In this document: piece after piece, positions 1-7,299 of the stretch
Layout: each line of letters starts with the position of its first letter
Position numbering within the stretch: position 1 is the first letter of the stretch
Source of the DNA: Dictyocoela muelleri
Taxonomy: Eukaryota; Microsporidia
Direction of reading: 5' to 3'
Assembly (NCBI GenBank): GCA_016256075.1
Contig: SDVU01000800.1
Span: forward strand, 1-10,406
Length of the DNA stretch: 10,406 bases
The notes under the pieces: generated by a model
Told to the model about the DNA's origin: nothing
Seen by the model: the letters and a program-made list of their open reading frames with translations, nothing else
Databases searched by the model: none
Translations under genes and position numbers: made by a program

Positions 1-20
1 ACTAAATGCAGCAAAATAAT

Positions 21-48
21 CCGAAAAATGCCTACGGCATTTTTTCGT
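21..48. repeat. Short perfect-type hairpin, resembling the hairpins of the MITE at 1818
   Basis: CGAAAAATGCC (22-32) is followed after a 3-base loop by its near-exact reverse complement GGCATTTTTTCG (36-47), with one extra T. The layout (CCG, an A-run, GCC, 3-base loop, GGC, a T-run, CG) is like the stem-loop in the ends of the element at 1818-2562, CCGTAAAAACGCC/GGCGTTTTTACGG. It could be a remnant end of a related element cut by the window edge. Only the hairpin itself is directly seen. Confidence 0.5.
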
Positions 49-106
49 ATTACCGTTACATAGAGTGAATGCGGTTAAAGGAATTGATTCATTTGATAGA
101 TAAATT

Positions 107-132
107 GGGTCATGTATGTTATTATGCCCACC
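107..132 (+). repeat. Repeat-end block GGGTC...TATTATGCCCACC
   Basis: These 26 bases match the reverse complement of 6467-6492 at 21 of 26 positions, including a 13-base identity (TATTATGCCCACC) that is G/C-rich for this DNA. The foldback element at 9374-9675 begins and ends with a similar GGGTC...CCCCC pattern. I read it as the end of a small inverted-repeat element, but no matching opposite end was found nearby, so the element's extent is unknown. A perfect 12-base palindrome, AGGTAGCTACCT, follows at 137-148. Confidence 0.4.
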
Positions 133-148
133 GATAAGGTAGCTACCT

Positions 149-619
149 AGGATTTTATTTTTTTTTATTTTTTTTTGAATTTTTTACCCTTAATAGTTTA
201 AAAAAATAAAAAATATTTTAAAAATTTATTAAATAAAAATATTTATAAATTATTTATCTAATTGAAAAAAAATATTTAATTAAATTTAATCAAAATTAAA
301 TTAAAAACAGTGTTAAAAAACTTCATATCAAAAAATAATATTAGATTTATTTAAAAATTTTCATTAATATTATAAAGAATATCTCAGAAATATCCTTAAC
401 ATTGTAGATCTGGTCAAATTTCACCATTAATAAATTAAGCATAAAAAATATTGAAATTTAAAACAATAAATTAAAATGAAATTTTAATTAAATTATAATC
501 AAATTTAATATTTTTTTCAGAATAAGAATTACCATTGTGATAATAATAACATATTTCACTTATACGAATTATTTTTTCCCTTTCTTTTCAAAAGTATTAA
601 CAGACCTGAATATATAAAA
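149..619. other. A/T-rich spacer, no gene seen
   Basis: Almost pure A/T with long T and A runs. No open frame of useful length, no RNA gene and no clear repeat was found on either strand. Ordinary low-complexity intergenic DNA for a genome of this composition. Confidence 0.6.
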
Positions 620-850
620 TTTTTTTATTTATAAAAGTAACCCGCCTTGGTAATCATTAATTTTTACAAAAAATTCTTAACATAACTCTGATCTAGTCTC
701 AAATTCCTCACCCCAGGGGTAAAATTGGATTTGTTCCGTGATTTCTCGTCTCTAATACATTTTTTAAACTTTTATGATATTAATAAATTTTTAACCATAT
801 GGCCTATCTTGGGTCTTGTAATTTTACGGGCTAAATTAAAGGGCCCCCAT
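620..850 (-). pseudogene. Possible decayed coding patch, unrecognised
   Basis: This stretch is visibly richer in G/C than the DNA on either side. Read on the minus strand, one frame stays mostly open for about 75 codons, interrupted only by in-frame stops near its middle and its far end. It gives sequence such as RKITRPKIGHMV and NKSNFTPGVRNLRLDQ. I do not recognise a family. In DNA this rich in A/T one expects a stop about every ten codons, so the openness is mildly suggestive. It also contains the short palindromes ACCCCAGGGGT (710-720) and GGGCCC (841-846). It may be a host gene remnant, part of an old element, or chance. Confidence 0.2.
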
Positions 851-932
851 TGATTGATTTTTATCTAAATATATTTAATTAGAAAAAAAACAACAATTAG
901 AAATTAAAATTTAAATAAAATCATTATAATAA

Positions 933-954
933 ATGAAATACAAATTACTTATAT
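933..954 (+). pseudogene. 5' end of a probable host reading frame, split by fossil A
   Basis: An ATG at 933, directly preceded by an in-frame TAA, opens a frame reading MKYKLLI up to the 4-bp target site ATAT (951-954), where the LTR retrotransposon inserted. With one copy of the duplicated target removed, this frame runs straight into the open frame at 5858 without a shift, giving a 42-codon frame to the TGA at 5962. The N-terminus is basic then leucine/isoleucine-rich, like a signal peptide or membrane anchor. A GGGCCCCC run lies about 90 bases upstream (841-848). Whether this was a real gene before the insertion is inference. Confidence 0.4.
951..954. repeat. Target-site duplication of fossil A, left copy
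   Basis: ATAT directly precedes the TGTGG start of the left LTR, and the same ATAT (5854-5857) directly follows the CA end of the right LTR. A 4-bp duplication is in the 4-6 bp range usual for Ty3/gypsy elements. ATAT is common in this DNA, so on its own it is weak; its exact placement at both LTR borders is what supports it. Confidence 0.65.
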
Positions 955-1024
955 TGTGGTATATACATTGATTATTTTTAGAAATTATAAAAAACCACTT
1001 TTGAAATTTCCAGAAGAAATAAAA

Positions 1025-1033
1025 TATAAAAAG
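1025..1033 (+). promoter_or_regulatory. TATA-box-like LTR promoter element
   Basis: TATAAAAAG is kept at the equivalent place in the right LTR (5679-5687), about 70 bases into each LTR and about 100 bases before a shared AATAAA. That position fits the promoter of LTR retrotransposons. A/T-richness makes such strings common, so conservation in both LTRs is the only support. Confidence 0.4.
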
Positions 1034-1126
1034 TTAAACGTTATTAACCCCATGATTCCGAATCATCCAGAGTCCATCAATCACTTAAACGTGACAACGA
1101 GAAGGATATCTGTCTCCGCAACTTCC

Positions 1127-1132
1127 AATAAA
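1127..1132 (+). promoter_or_regulatory. AATAAA polyadenylation signal in LTR
   Basis: AATAAA within a well-conserved context (CGCAACTTCCAATAAAG) occurs in both LTRs (5782-5787 in the right one), some 70 bases before the LTR end. In the right LTR this would be the site for 3'-end formation of the element's RNA. Confidence 0.4.
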
Positions 1133-1817
1133 GTTTATTTTTTGAAAATTGTTTATTCTCAACTGCTGCTGTTTGAGAGCATCTCTCCGGAATGCGTAAA
1201 GTTGAATTCAAAGAGGAAACGCTCGCAGCTATCAGATGAAGCTCCCTATTTTCATCCAATAAAGATTGGGTTTACCCACACGCCTGCAGGAACAAACATC
1301 AGCATACAAAGGAGTTTCCAAATGCTTGAGGATTTGGAAAAACAAAACGTTTTCGAATGTAAAGAATAATTTTATCAAACTGCAAAGCTCGCATCCTGGG
1401 ACGAAAACACAGCACAAGGTGTTCTTAAATCTTCAGTAGATACAAGTATTTTAATCTAGTAGAAACTGCACCCACGTTGGAACATGCTTTTGCCAAGATA
1501 TTTACAGCCAAGTATCCCCCCAAGGATTACCTAAAATATTTATTTGAGCTGTCACATTTCCAACAGGACCAATTTTACACAATAAAGGAATACAAATCCT
1601 TTATTGAAGATATTTGTCATAATTAGGTGTATGTATGAACTGGAGCAATAAACAGCGATGTTTCAAAATTGATGAAGCATTTTTTAATGTTCTCTCTATA
1701 CGCACGCAAATCGAAATGGCAAGGCCGAACATTGGTAGCATCTCCGAGATATACACCATAATAAATTCTACTGAGACTGCCCTACTTGATCAAGTCACCA
1801 ATCAAGACGGTCTTGTA

Positions 1818-1961
1818 GGCAGCCCGTAAAAACGCCAATGGCGTTTTTACGGTCAAAAAAGTTGGCGTTTTTCCGTAAAAACGGCAACTTTTTCTAGAAA
1901 ATAATAAAATTAAAGTGGTTAATATAAACATAAAAAAATTAATTTAAATATAACTCGAATT
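1818..1961 (+). repeat. MITE 1 left TIR, built of two hairpins
   Basis: The arm itself folds twice. Hairpin one: CCGTAAAAACGCC (1824-1836), loop AAT, GGCGTTTTTACGG (1840-1852), 13 perfect pairs. Hairpin two: AAAAAGTTGGCGTTTTT (1856-1872), loop CCGT, then its complement at 1877-1893 with one mismatch. The word GGCGTTTTT or its complement recurs four times. Beyond the hairpins the match to the right arm continues through plainer A/T-rich sequence to about 1961. Confidence 0.9.
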
Positions 1962-2418
1962 TATACTAAACCGTATAAACCCCCGACTTTTTACGTTTAC
2001 GGTTGATTTTAGTTTATATTTTAGAATAAATATTTTTATGAACATCAGAGAATTTTTAATTTAAAAGAAATTTTTTTTACTATGGTATTTATTCGAGTTT
2101 CAGTATAAACTTTGTTAATAATGAATTAATTATATAAAAAATTACAAACATTGTCAGTTTACAAAAGAATAATAGATAATATTACTACTACAACTAATGG
2201 CTGTGAAGCTTAAGGCTGTTATTTTAATAATATATTTAAAAAAAAGTGAAAAATCGTTTCAGTAATTAATGTTTTTAAATATGAAGAAAGGTAAAAAAAG
2301 TTAAAATTTAAAAAATCTTAATAAGAAATTATACATTAAAAAAATTATGCAAAAAACGAAAATTCTTATGAATTATTCATTCTATTATTGTTTTGAATTT
2401 TTTAAAAATCGATTATTA

Positions 2419-2562
2419 ATTTGAGTTATATTTAAATTTATTTTTTTATGTTTATCTTAACCCCTTTAATTTTATTATTTTCCAAAAAAGTTGGCGTTTT
2501 TACGGGAAAAACGCCGAATTTTTTTGACCGTAAAAACGCCATTGACGTTTTTACGGGCTGCC
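2419..2562 (-). repeat. MITE 1 right TIR
   Basis: Reverse complement of the left arm with roughly 90% identity by eye. It repeats the two-hairpin layout: GTTGGCGTTTTT...AAAAACGCC at about 2489-2524 and CCGTAAAAACGCC/GACGTTTTTACGG at 2528-2556, each with one or two mismatches. The element ends at 2562 (GGGCTGCC). Confidence 0.88.
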
Positions 2563-2745
2563 GTCTTGGACCCGAAAAATCCGTCTACAAGAAAAGACAT
2601 AGCGAACAAGCGAAGGAGATTAAATCTTGTAAGTATCACGGTGCTTGCAAGCATGAAACTAGATACTGCAGATACCTCAAACAAGAAAGTTCGAATGTTC
2701 ATATATCAAACAACAATAAAAATAACTAGGCAATCCAAGATGCAA

Positions 2746-3120
2746 AATATAATCTTAGAACTTTAGATTTATCAGCCTACATTGAAGGAAGTCCCTATAA
2801 AGTAATTATGGATTCTGTATCTACGTTTAATTACATCGAAAAAAAATAGTAAACAAACACTGTCTTAAAAAGAGAGACTGCGAAAAATTCGAAGCATTAT
2901 TGGAGAATGGATCTAAAATAACGTCTAATTAGAAGCGAAAATTTTATTTTTTCTGGAAAATAACCGAAGCACTAAATATACAACTGATTGCAAAATTATA
3001 AAATCTATGGGTAATTTTAGAAATTGGGATTGGAGTTTTTGGTGAATAACCAAGCATGACTCGACCTTAATAATAGATACAATAAGGATAAATGACATCG
3101 AATACGAAATACCTGTCTCA
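2746..3120 (+). pseudogene. Fossil A protease region
   Basis: The stretch around 2775-2840 reads LSAYIEGSPYKVIMD followed by a short turn, which is the layout of the retroviral aspartic protease: a strand, then the catalytic Asp of the D-[ST]-G type motif (here near 2811), then a polar tail. It lies between the gag zinc knuckle and reverse transcriptase, as expected for Ty3/gypsy. The protease would cut the Gag-Pol polyprotein. The copy is broken; the call rests on position plus this one motif and on the better-preserved protease of fossil B. Confidence 0.6.
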
Positions 3121-3289
3121 GAGAAAGGCAAAGAGGTTGAATATTGCCTAGAGGTCAAGAACTCAATCTTTCAAGTAACATCCCTTAAAAAACCACAAAA
3201 AAATATAGAACTTCTGAAGGAAAATGGAAAAAATCTGCCGAAGAATAATTCCGGGTGAAAAACTCAAATAATTTTGTCATCAAAAGCAA

Positions 3290-4010
3290 TATTTATAAAA
3301 GCGCCGAATCGAATACCCATAAAATTTAAAGAAAAGGTAGTAGATGAAATTGAAAGAATGTGATAGGAAGGAATTTTAAGACCCAGTAAGTCTGATTTAG
3401 ATCGCCATGTTTCCCGATTCTAAAGAAGTGTGGCGAAATCCGTCTAATAATTGATTATCGAGGATTGAACAAATAAACAACGCCGGATTCCTACATTATC
3501 CCAAAGATATCGGACATCTTCTTTAGATTAAACTGAATGCAAGTGTTTTCTAAAATAGATCTGAAATCGGGATATTACCAAGTTATGATGGACGAAACAG
3601 TATACCGTATACTGCCTTCTGTGTAGAAAATAAAAAGTATGAGTGGTTGAGGATGCCCTTCGACAATCAAATGCCCCTAAAACGTTTCGGCGACTAATGG
3701 ACAAGTTGTTTGAACACACCAAGAATGCCATCCCTTACCTTGATGATATAATCATTTGCTCAAAAACTCAAGAAGAACACGCAATTCACCTATAAAATGC
3801 CATTAAAATTTTGAAAGACAAAAACATCAAAATTAATAAAGACATTGGGAATTCTTTAAGTCTAAAATTAAATTCTTTGGCCACTATGTGTCGAATGAAG
3901 GTGTAGCGCCGGTTTCAGAGCATTTATCGAAGAAAATACGATTAAAACCGAAAAAACGTAGAGAACTTCAGAGAGTATTGGGGGTATTAAACGTCTACCG
4001 AGATTTAATA
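3290..4010 (+). pseudogene. Fossil A reverse transcriptase region
   Basis: Clear reverse-transcriptase blocks appear in family order: an entry block (KFKEKVVDEIERM, about 3330-3360), FSKIDLKSGYYQVMMDE (about 3547-3597, holding the first catalytic Asp), YEWLRMPF (about 3638-3661) and the active site YLDDIIICSKTQEEH (3736-3780) with the paired Asp. Enzyme role: copies the element RNA into DNA. These motifs are diagnostic of the Ty3/gypsy class. The region is broken in several places. Confidence 0.9.
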
Positions 4011-4179
4011 CCGAATTTTGCACTTAAACTCTTTTTATAACAGATAAACTGTCTTCTAGGGACAAGTTTGTATGGTCGGAACAAGATGTCGGCAATATAA
4101 AAAGCATTATAACTGAAGTATAAATCTCACCTTCCCTCGTATTTCCTAACATTTACGAAGAATATAGTCTGTTTAGAGA

Positions 4180-4560
4180 TCCTCAAATAAAGCAGTCGAG
4201 CTGTTTTAAAACAAAATGACGCACCAATCGGGTATTATAGTCACAAATTCAATAAATCCAAATTAAATTATTCGATCGTAGAGAAAGATGCCTTGGGTGT
4301 TTTAAAGGCCGTGCAATATTTCCGATCTATTTTAATTACGAACAAAATATTAATATACACCGATAATAAAAACTTACTCTTTGAAAAAGATCTTACAAAC
4401 CGAATACAGAGATGGAAGTTATTGCTAGAAGAGTATAAATATGAATTACGCCGTGTTGAAGGGAAGAAAAACGTTATTGCAGACTCCCTTTCACAAATAA
4501 ACGTAATAAAAAAAGTTTCGGGAACATCCTGGTTTGATAAAATAGTTGCCGAGATGAGAC
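4180..4560 (+). pseudogene. Fossil A RNase H region
   Basis: Best-preserved part of the element. It shows PIGYYSHKFNKSKLNYS (about 4220-4270), IVEKDALGVLKAVQYFR, then YTDNKNLLF (about 4356-4384) and RIQRWKLLLEEYKYEL (about 4402-4450), ending GKKNVIADSLSQ (about 4460-4497). This matches the RNase H domain that follows reverse transcriptase in Ty3/gypsy elements (family consensus YTDHKNL, RxxRW, VADxLSR). It would remove the RNA strand during copying. Confidence 0.9.
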
Positions 4561-4629
4561 AAAAGCACGTAAAATACGGCATTTTAGTCGAAAAATATGC
4601 TAAAGACGACATGGGTCAATCATAATACG

Positions 4630-5580
4630 AGAAAGAGAATTGGGTGTTAATTGAAAAATTACACGCTTTACTTGGCTATCCCGTCTATAATAAAATCTGG
4701 TATACAATCGAGCCTTATAATTAAACAAGTGTATCCGAAAGGCGATAAAAAACACCTGTTCAAATTGCTAAAAATGCCAGTTTAACAAACGAATAGCCCA
4801 TATCCTAGGATTATTTGAAAACAAAATATATTCTGAAGGTGTCTTTGAGTACATATCTTCAGACATTATAAGACCTAAAAAAACTAAACACTTTGAATGA
4901 GATCATGAATCTTTATATTTTTACATTTTATCCATCACCGACATCTATTATAGGTTTACACGACTTTATTGACTCAGAAGAATAACATCCAATAATTTAT
5001 TTAATGTTAAAAAAAATGATTGGACAGATACCTAACACCAATAAGAGTTCTTACTTCTTGTAGAAGGCAATATATTTCACGTAATTTTCAAGAATTATTA
5101 GATAAACACGCAATAAAGCACGTAACGACCTCACCACACAATCCAACCGCAAATAATATATCCGACCGAATAAACTCAAGCGTGAAAACGGTTTTACGAA
5201 TCAACAAAGGGAACACAATACAAGAAGCGATATCGAATGCAGAGATTAATCTAAATTTCACTTTAAACAGACTATTAGACGGTATACCGTATGAAATTGT
5301 GGTATAATCTTAGCTGACAAAAAGGATAAAATTCCCTAGGAAACGAAAATTACGATCGAAAACAAAGAAAGGATGCTTAAGAGTAAAATGAGGGATAAAT
5401 TTAATTCAAGAAGAAAGGTGGCTAAATTAACATTGGAGAAAGAATTTTAGTAAGATCATTCTCATAGGACAAGATCCACGATTTATTCTCCGGTCCGTTC
5501 ACAAAAAAAGGATTAACTACGAAAAGGGACTATTATAATTGATAAGTGTAGTACAATGTGTCGCCAAAATTTAAAGAACG
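4630..5580 (+). pseudogene. Fossil A integrase region
   Basis: Order of parts: a zinc-binding tail with NTCSNC and KCQFNK (about 4750-4785); a core beginning near FEYISSDI (about 4840-4870); the second half of the core with QYISRNFQELLDKHAIKHV (about 5070-5120), then TTSPHNPTAN (about 5127-5156), INSSVKTVLR and a helix NAEINLNFTLN (about 5236-5270); and a C-terminal part with FSGPF (about 5485-5500) like the GPY/F module of Ty3/gypsy integrases. It would insert the DNA copy into the host chromosome. Broken several times. Confidence 0.85.
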
Positions 5581-5595
5581 TCATTAATTTCAAAT

Positions 5596-5606
5596 AAGGG
5601 GGAGAA
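5596..5606 (+). other. Polypurine tract of fossil A
   Basis: AAGGGGGAGAA, an all-purine run ending exactly where the right LTR starts (TGTGGTATAC at 5607). This is where plus-strand DNA synthesis is primed in LTR retrotransposons. The G-run stands out in such A/T-rich DNA. Confidence 0.85.
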
Positions 5607-5853
5607 TGTGGTATACATATTATTGATTTTTCTAGAAATTATCAAAAACCACTTTTGAAATTTCTAATAGAAATAATATATAAAAAGTTAAACGTTTCTA
5701 ACCCCCATGATTCCGAATCATATAGCTGCCATCAATCACCAAAACGTGAGAACGAGATGGAGATCTGTCTCCGCAACTTCCAATAAAGTTTATTATTTGA
5801 AATATTTTATTCTCAACTGCTGCTGTTTGGTCGCATCTCTCCTGAATGCGTCA
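5607..5853 (+). repeat. Right LTR of fossil A
   Basis: About 247 bp, starting TGTGGTATAC after the polypurine tract and ending GAATGCGTCA. It aligns over its full length with 955-1199 with about 32 differences by eye, many of them small gaps or clustered changes. It has the same TATAAAAAG (5679-5687) and AATAAA (5782-5787). The target copy ATAT (5854-5857) follows directly. Confidence 0.92.
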
Positions 5854-5857
5854 ATAT

Positions 5858-6249
5858 TATTAAAAATAATCAGAAATTCATTATTGAGCGGATTGTTTAA
5901 ACATCGTTTTTTAAATGTATATTCTTATAGCAATTCATCAATATTACACCTTTTAACACAGTGATCGTTTCTCATTGAAGATATTAAAGTTATATACATC
6001 CTTAAATACCTTCTCTCTAAAAATATCATAATCTACGCAATATGTCATTAAAAAAGGAAAATATTTTTTTTATATGTTTTGTTTTATACATATTGCGAAA
6101 ATCAGTTTTCAATATCTATAAAAGAAATTATAAAAAATTTTATTTGTCTTTGTTAATGCCATTTCTGTATATTCGATATTTTACTAGAAAAAGAGTATCT
6201 AAGGAAGAATAGACTCAATATTTCGAAAAAGATAAATTTAATCACATAA
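5858..6249 (+). pseudogene. Remainder of the split host frame, decayed, unrecognised
   Basis: Continues the frame opened at 933 across the retrotransposon: LLKIIRNSLLSGLF, then KHRFLNVYSYSNSSI, stopping at TGA 5962. Past that stop the same frame stays unusually open to about 6249, broken only by TAA at 6049, 6154 and 6247. At this base composition about 13 stops would be expected in 131 codons. The translation is rich in Ile, Leu, Phe, Lys and Cys (for example DIKVIYILKYLLSKN and EKEYLRKNRLNISKK). I recognise no family; a membrane or secreted host protein is possible from the hydrophobic start. The alternative is a chance run in low-GC DNA. Confidence 0.35.
6036..6097. repeat. 10-bp inverted repeat CGCAATATGT / ACATATTGCG
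   Basis: CGCAATATGT (6036-6045) and its exact complement ACATATTGCG (6088-6097) flank 42 bases of A/T-rich sequence. It lies within the decayed frame starting at 5858. It may be a small mobile-element scar, an RNA hairpin or chance. No flanking duplication was seen. Confidence 0.3.
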
Positions 6250-6426
6250 TACGCAAATAATCGCTGGCTCTAATGTATGTTTTTATAAAAAAAATGCGCC
6301 TTATAATGTAAAAATTCATTATTATTGGAGTAATTCTATCATGAGTTATTATTTAAAAGAATTAAATTCTAAAAAAAAATCAATTTTAGTGCTTTTGTAT
6401 CTTTTTATAAAAAAATTTTGCTTTTG

Positions 6427-6492
6427 TTCGGTATTATACCCACAATTACATTTTAAAAAAATTTATGGTGGGCATAATACCGAATAAGACCC
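6427..6492. repeat. Miniature inverted repeat at the inner end of fossil B
   Basis: TTCGGTATTATACCCAC (6427-6443) pairs with GTGGGCATAATACCGAA (6468-6484) at 16 of 17 bases around a 24-base A/T loop. Reading inward from 6492 on the minus strand gives GGGTCTTATTCGG then TATTATGCCCACC, which matches 107-132 at 21 of 26 bases. It may be a very short foldback element, or the end of a longer one. The reverse-transcriptase similarity of fossil B stops exactly at its edge. The stretch 6250-6426 to its left is A/T-rich with nothing recognised. Confidence 0.5.
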
Positions 6493-6870
6493 GATGAATT
6501 TTATAGTACTTGGAGTTAGTTTCTAGTTGCAAAAAATTTCCGCCTTCCTATTTCTCTCAGAAACTCAATTATTGCTAGTATAGGGTAGTATTGAGGCATC
6601 TTTATTTTATTAAGTTTGCGCAAATCGACTAAGATTCATATTTTACTGTTTTTTTAATTTGAAACGCGTATTAATATATGAGAGTAATCTGCGTTTAATG
6701 CTTTTTTTTATATTTTTCAGTTCGTTAAGACAATCTTGTAAAATCAAAAGGATATTTTATAGGGCTTTTGACTGACGATGATATCTTTTGTTAAGTTTAT
6801 ATGAGGTCTAATAAGTTTTAAAACCCAAGTAATGGAACAGCTTCTGAAAATTATTTGACTATGAAGCGAC
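6493..6870 (-). pseudogene. Fossil B reverse transcriptase, N-terminal part
   Basis: On the minus strand near 6632-6550 the translation shows VDLRKLNKIKMPQYYPILAI then IEFLRE, matching the Ty3/gypsy reverse-transcriptase pattern VDYRxLNxxTxxDxYPxPxI...L. A further block, YYKIH (near 6505), matches the end of the LDxxSGYYQI block. Similarity ends at 6493, at the inverted repeat. Confidence 0.75.
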
Positions 6871-6929
6871 ACATTCGAGATTTCGCTTCTAAATTGTTAG
6901 AATTTTTTGTTTTATCCATAAGTTTCTTT

Positions 6930-7270
6930 CAGAGGCTGTTTACGGGTATCAGATCGCCAAACTTATACTCCTTCTCATCTTTAGTAATTGTGTTATTTCT
7001 TAAATCAATTTTAGCGTCATTTTCCTGCAGTAATGGTATACCGAGAATTTTATCGGGTTCAATTTTATCTAATACAAATATTTTACCGTTTACGTATAGC
7101 TAGTGTCACCTCGGAGACCCAGTTTTAACTTTATGCACTTATTCAAATTTATTTATATGCCGTAAACGGTTTCAAGTTATATCTGTTGATCAGTATCATC
7201 GCGCTTTTGTCTTTATTAATCAGACATCTTTAAATTAAGTTATATGTGGAGGCTCTATTGATAATACACT
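6930..7270 (-). pseudogene. Fossil B protease region
   Basis: Minus-strand reading from about 7105 to 6945 gives VNGKIFVLDKIEPDKILGIP, then LLQENDAKIDLRNNTIT, then KDEKEYKFGDLIPV. ILGIPLLQENDAKID is a very clear match to the conserved C-terminal block of Ty3/gypsy aspartic proteases (consensus ILGxxxLxxxxAxID), which precedes the linker to reverse transcriptase. This is the best evidence for the identity of fossil B. The upstream half of the domain is poorly preserved. Confidence 0.85.
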
Positions 7271-7299
7271 CACTGGGTTTATCTTCGTACGACCCATTA

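Larger units (their letters stand above)
955..1199 (+). repeat. Left LTR of fossil A
   Basis: About 245 bp, matching 5607-5853 along its whole length. It begins TGTGGTATA. Both LTRs share a TATAAAAAG box (1025-1033 here), a CCCATGATTCCGAATCAT block near 1050, an AATAAA signal (1127-1132) and the block CAACTGCTGCTGTTTG near the end. This is the usual LTR layout of promoter, then polyadenylation signal. I could not recognise a tRNA primer-binding site just downstream of 1199. Confidence 0.9.
1818..2562. mobile_element. MITE 1: 745-bp non-autonomous DNA transposon nested in gag of fossil A
   Basis: The ends are mirror images over about 144 bases (1818-1961 against 2419-2562), starting GGCAGCCCGT and ending ACGGGCTGCC. 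The flanks carry an 8-bp target duplication with one difference: GTCTTGTA (1810-1817) and GTCTTGGA (2563-2570). The interior (1962-2418) is A/T-rich, has no useful open frame and includes a small inverted repeat (ACCGTATAAAC at 1970-1980, GTTTACGGT at 1995-2003). It therefore has no transposase of its own and would have moved with one supplied elsewhere. An 8-bp duplication with ends starting GG fits Merlin-type elements; hAT also makes 8-bp duplications. The family is inference. It is younger than fossil A, since it lies inside it. Confidence 0.9.
1200..2745 (+). pseudogene. Fossil A gag region, interrupted by a MITE
   Basis: Gag would form the virus-like particle and bind the element's RNA. 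The strongest mark is a retroviral-type zinc knuckle at 2628-2669, CKYHGACKHETRYC, with ligand spacing 2-4-4, followed by a polar Asn/Lys-rich tail. Upstream, short blocks such as LASW (about 1390), FYTIKEY (about 1570-1600), KIDEAFFN (about 1665-1690) and RTQIEMAR line up in order with blocks in the gag of fossil B on the other strand (FTAISEY, KIEEVFYN, KRTQL). The two elements are therefore members of one lineage. The region is broken, and the element at 1818-2562 sits in its last third. Confidence 0.8.
955..5853 (+). mobile_element. Fossil A: Ty3/gypsy LTR retrotransposon, full-length but broken
   Basis: Complete in outline: left LTR (955-1199), gag, protease, reverse transcriptase, RNase H, integrase, polypurine tract (5596-5606) and right LTR (5607-5853), flanked by ATAT. 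Reverse transcriptase and RNase H lie before integrase, the Ty3/gypsy order. The span is about 4.9 kb, of which 745 bp is a nested MITE in gag, leaving about 4.15 kb plus a target duplication, a compact Ty3-like size. The LTRs differ at about 32 of 247 positions by eye (about 87% identical). The coding part is broken many times, well over a dozen, so it is old and immobile. It appears to have landed in a host frame (933-954 and 5858 onward). Confidence 0.93.

Noticed and set aside
811-832. GTCTTGTA next to TTTTACGGGCT, equal to the target copy and end of MITE 1
   Set aside because: Tempting as a second insertion scar, but the order and orientation are wrong for a target duplication beside that end, and matches of this length arise by chance in a 10-kb window.
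1200-1220. A tRNA primer-binding site just after the left LTR
   Set aside because: The bases after 1199 do not show a recognisable TGG-type match to a tRNA 3' end, so no call was made.
2475-2766. Overlapping open frames on both strands across the right end of MITE 1
   Set aside because: They cross the border between the MITE end and gag. Only the part after 2571, with the zinc knuckle, has meaning as gag; the rest is the terminal repeat read as protein.
4268-4612. A 114-codon minus-strand open frame
   Set aside because: It is the shadow of the well-preserved RNase H region of fossil A on the plus strand.
6855-7103. An 82-codon plus-strand open frame
   Set aside because: It is the shadow of the fossil B protease, whose minus-strand translation carries the ILGIPLLQENDAKID block.
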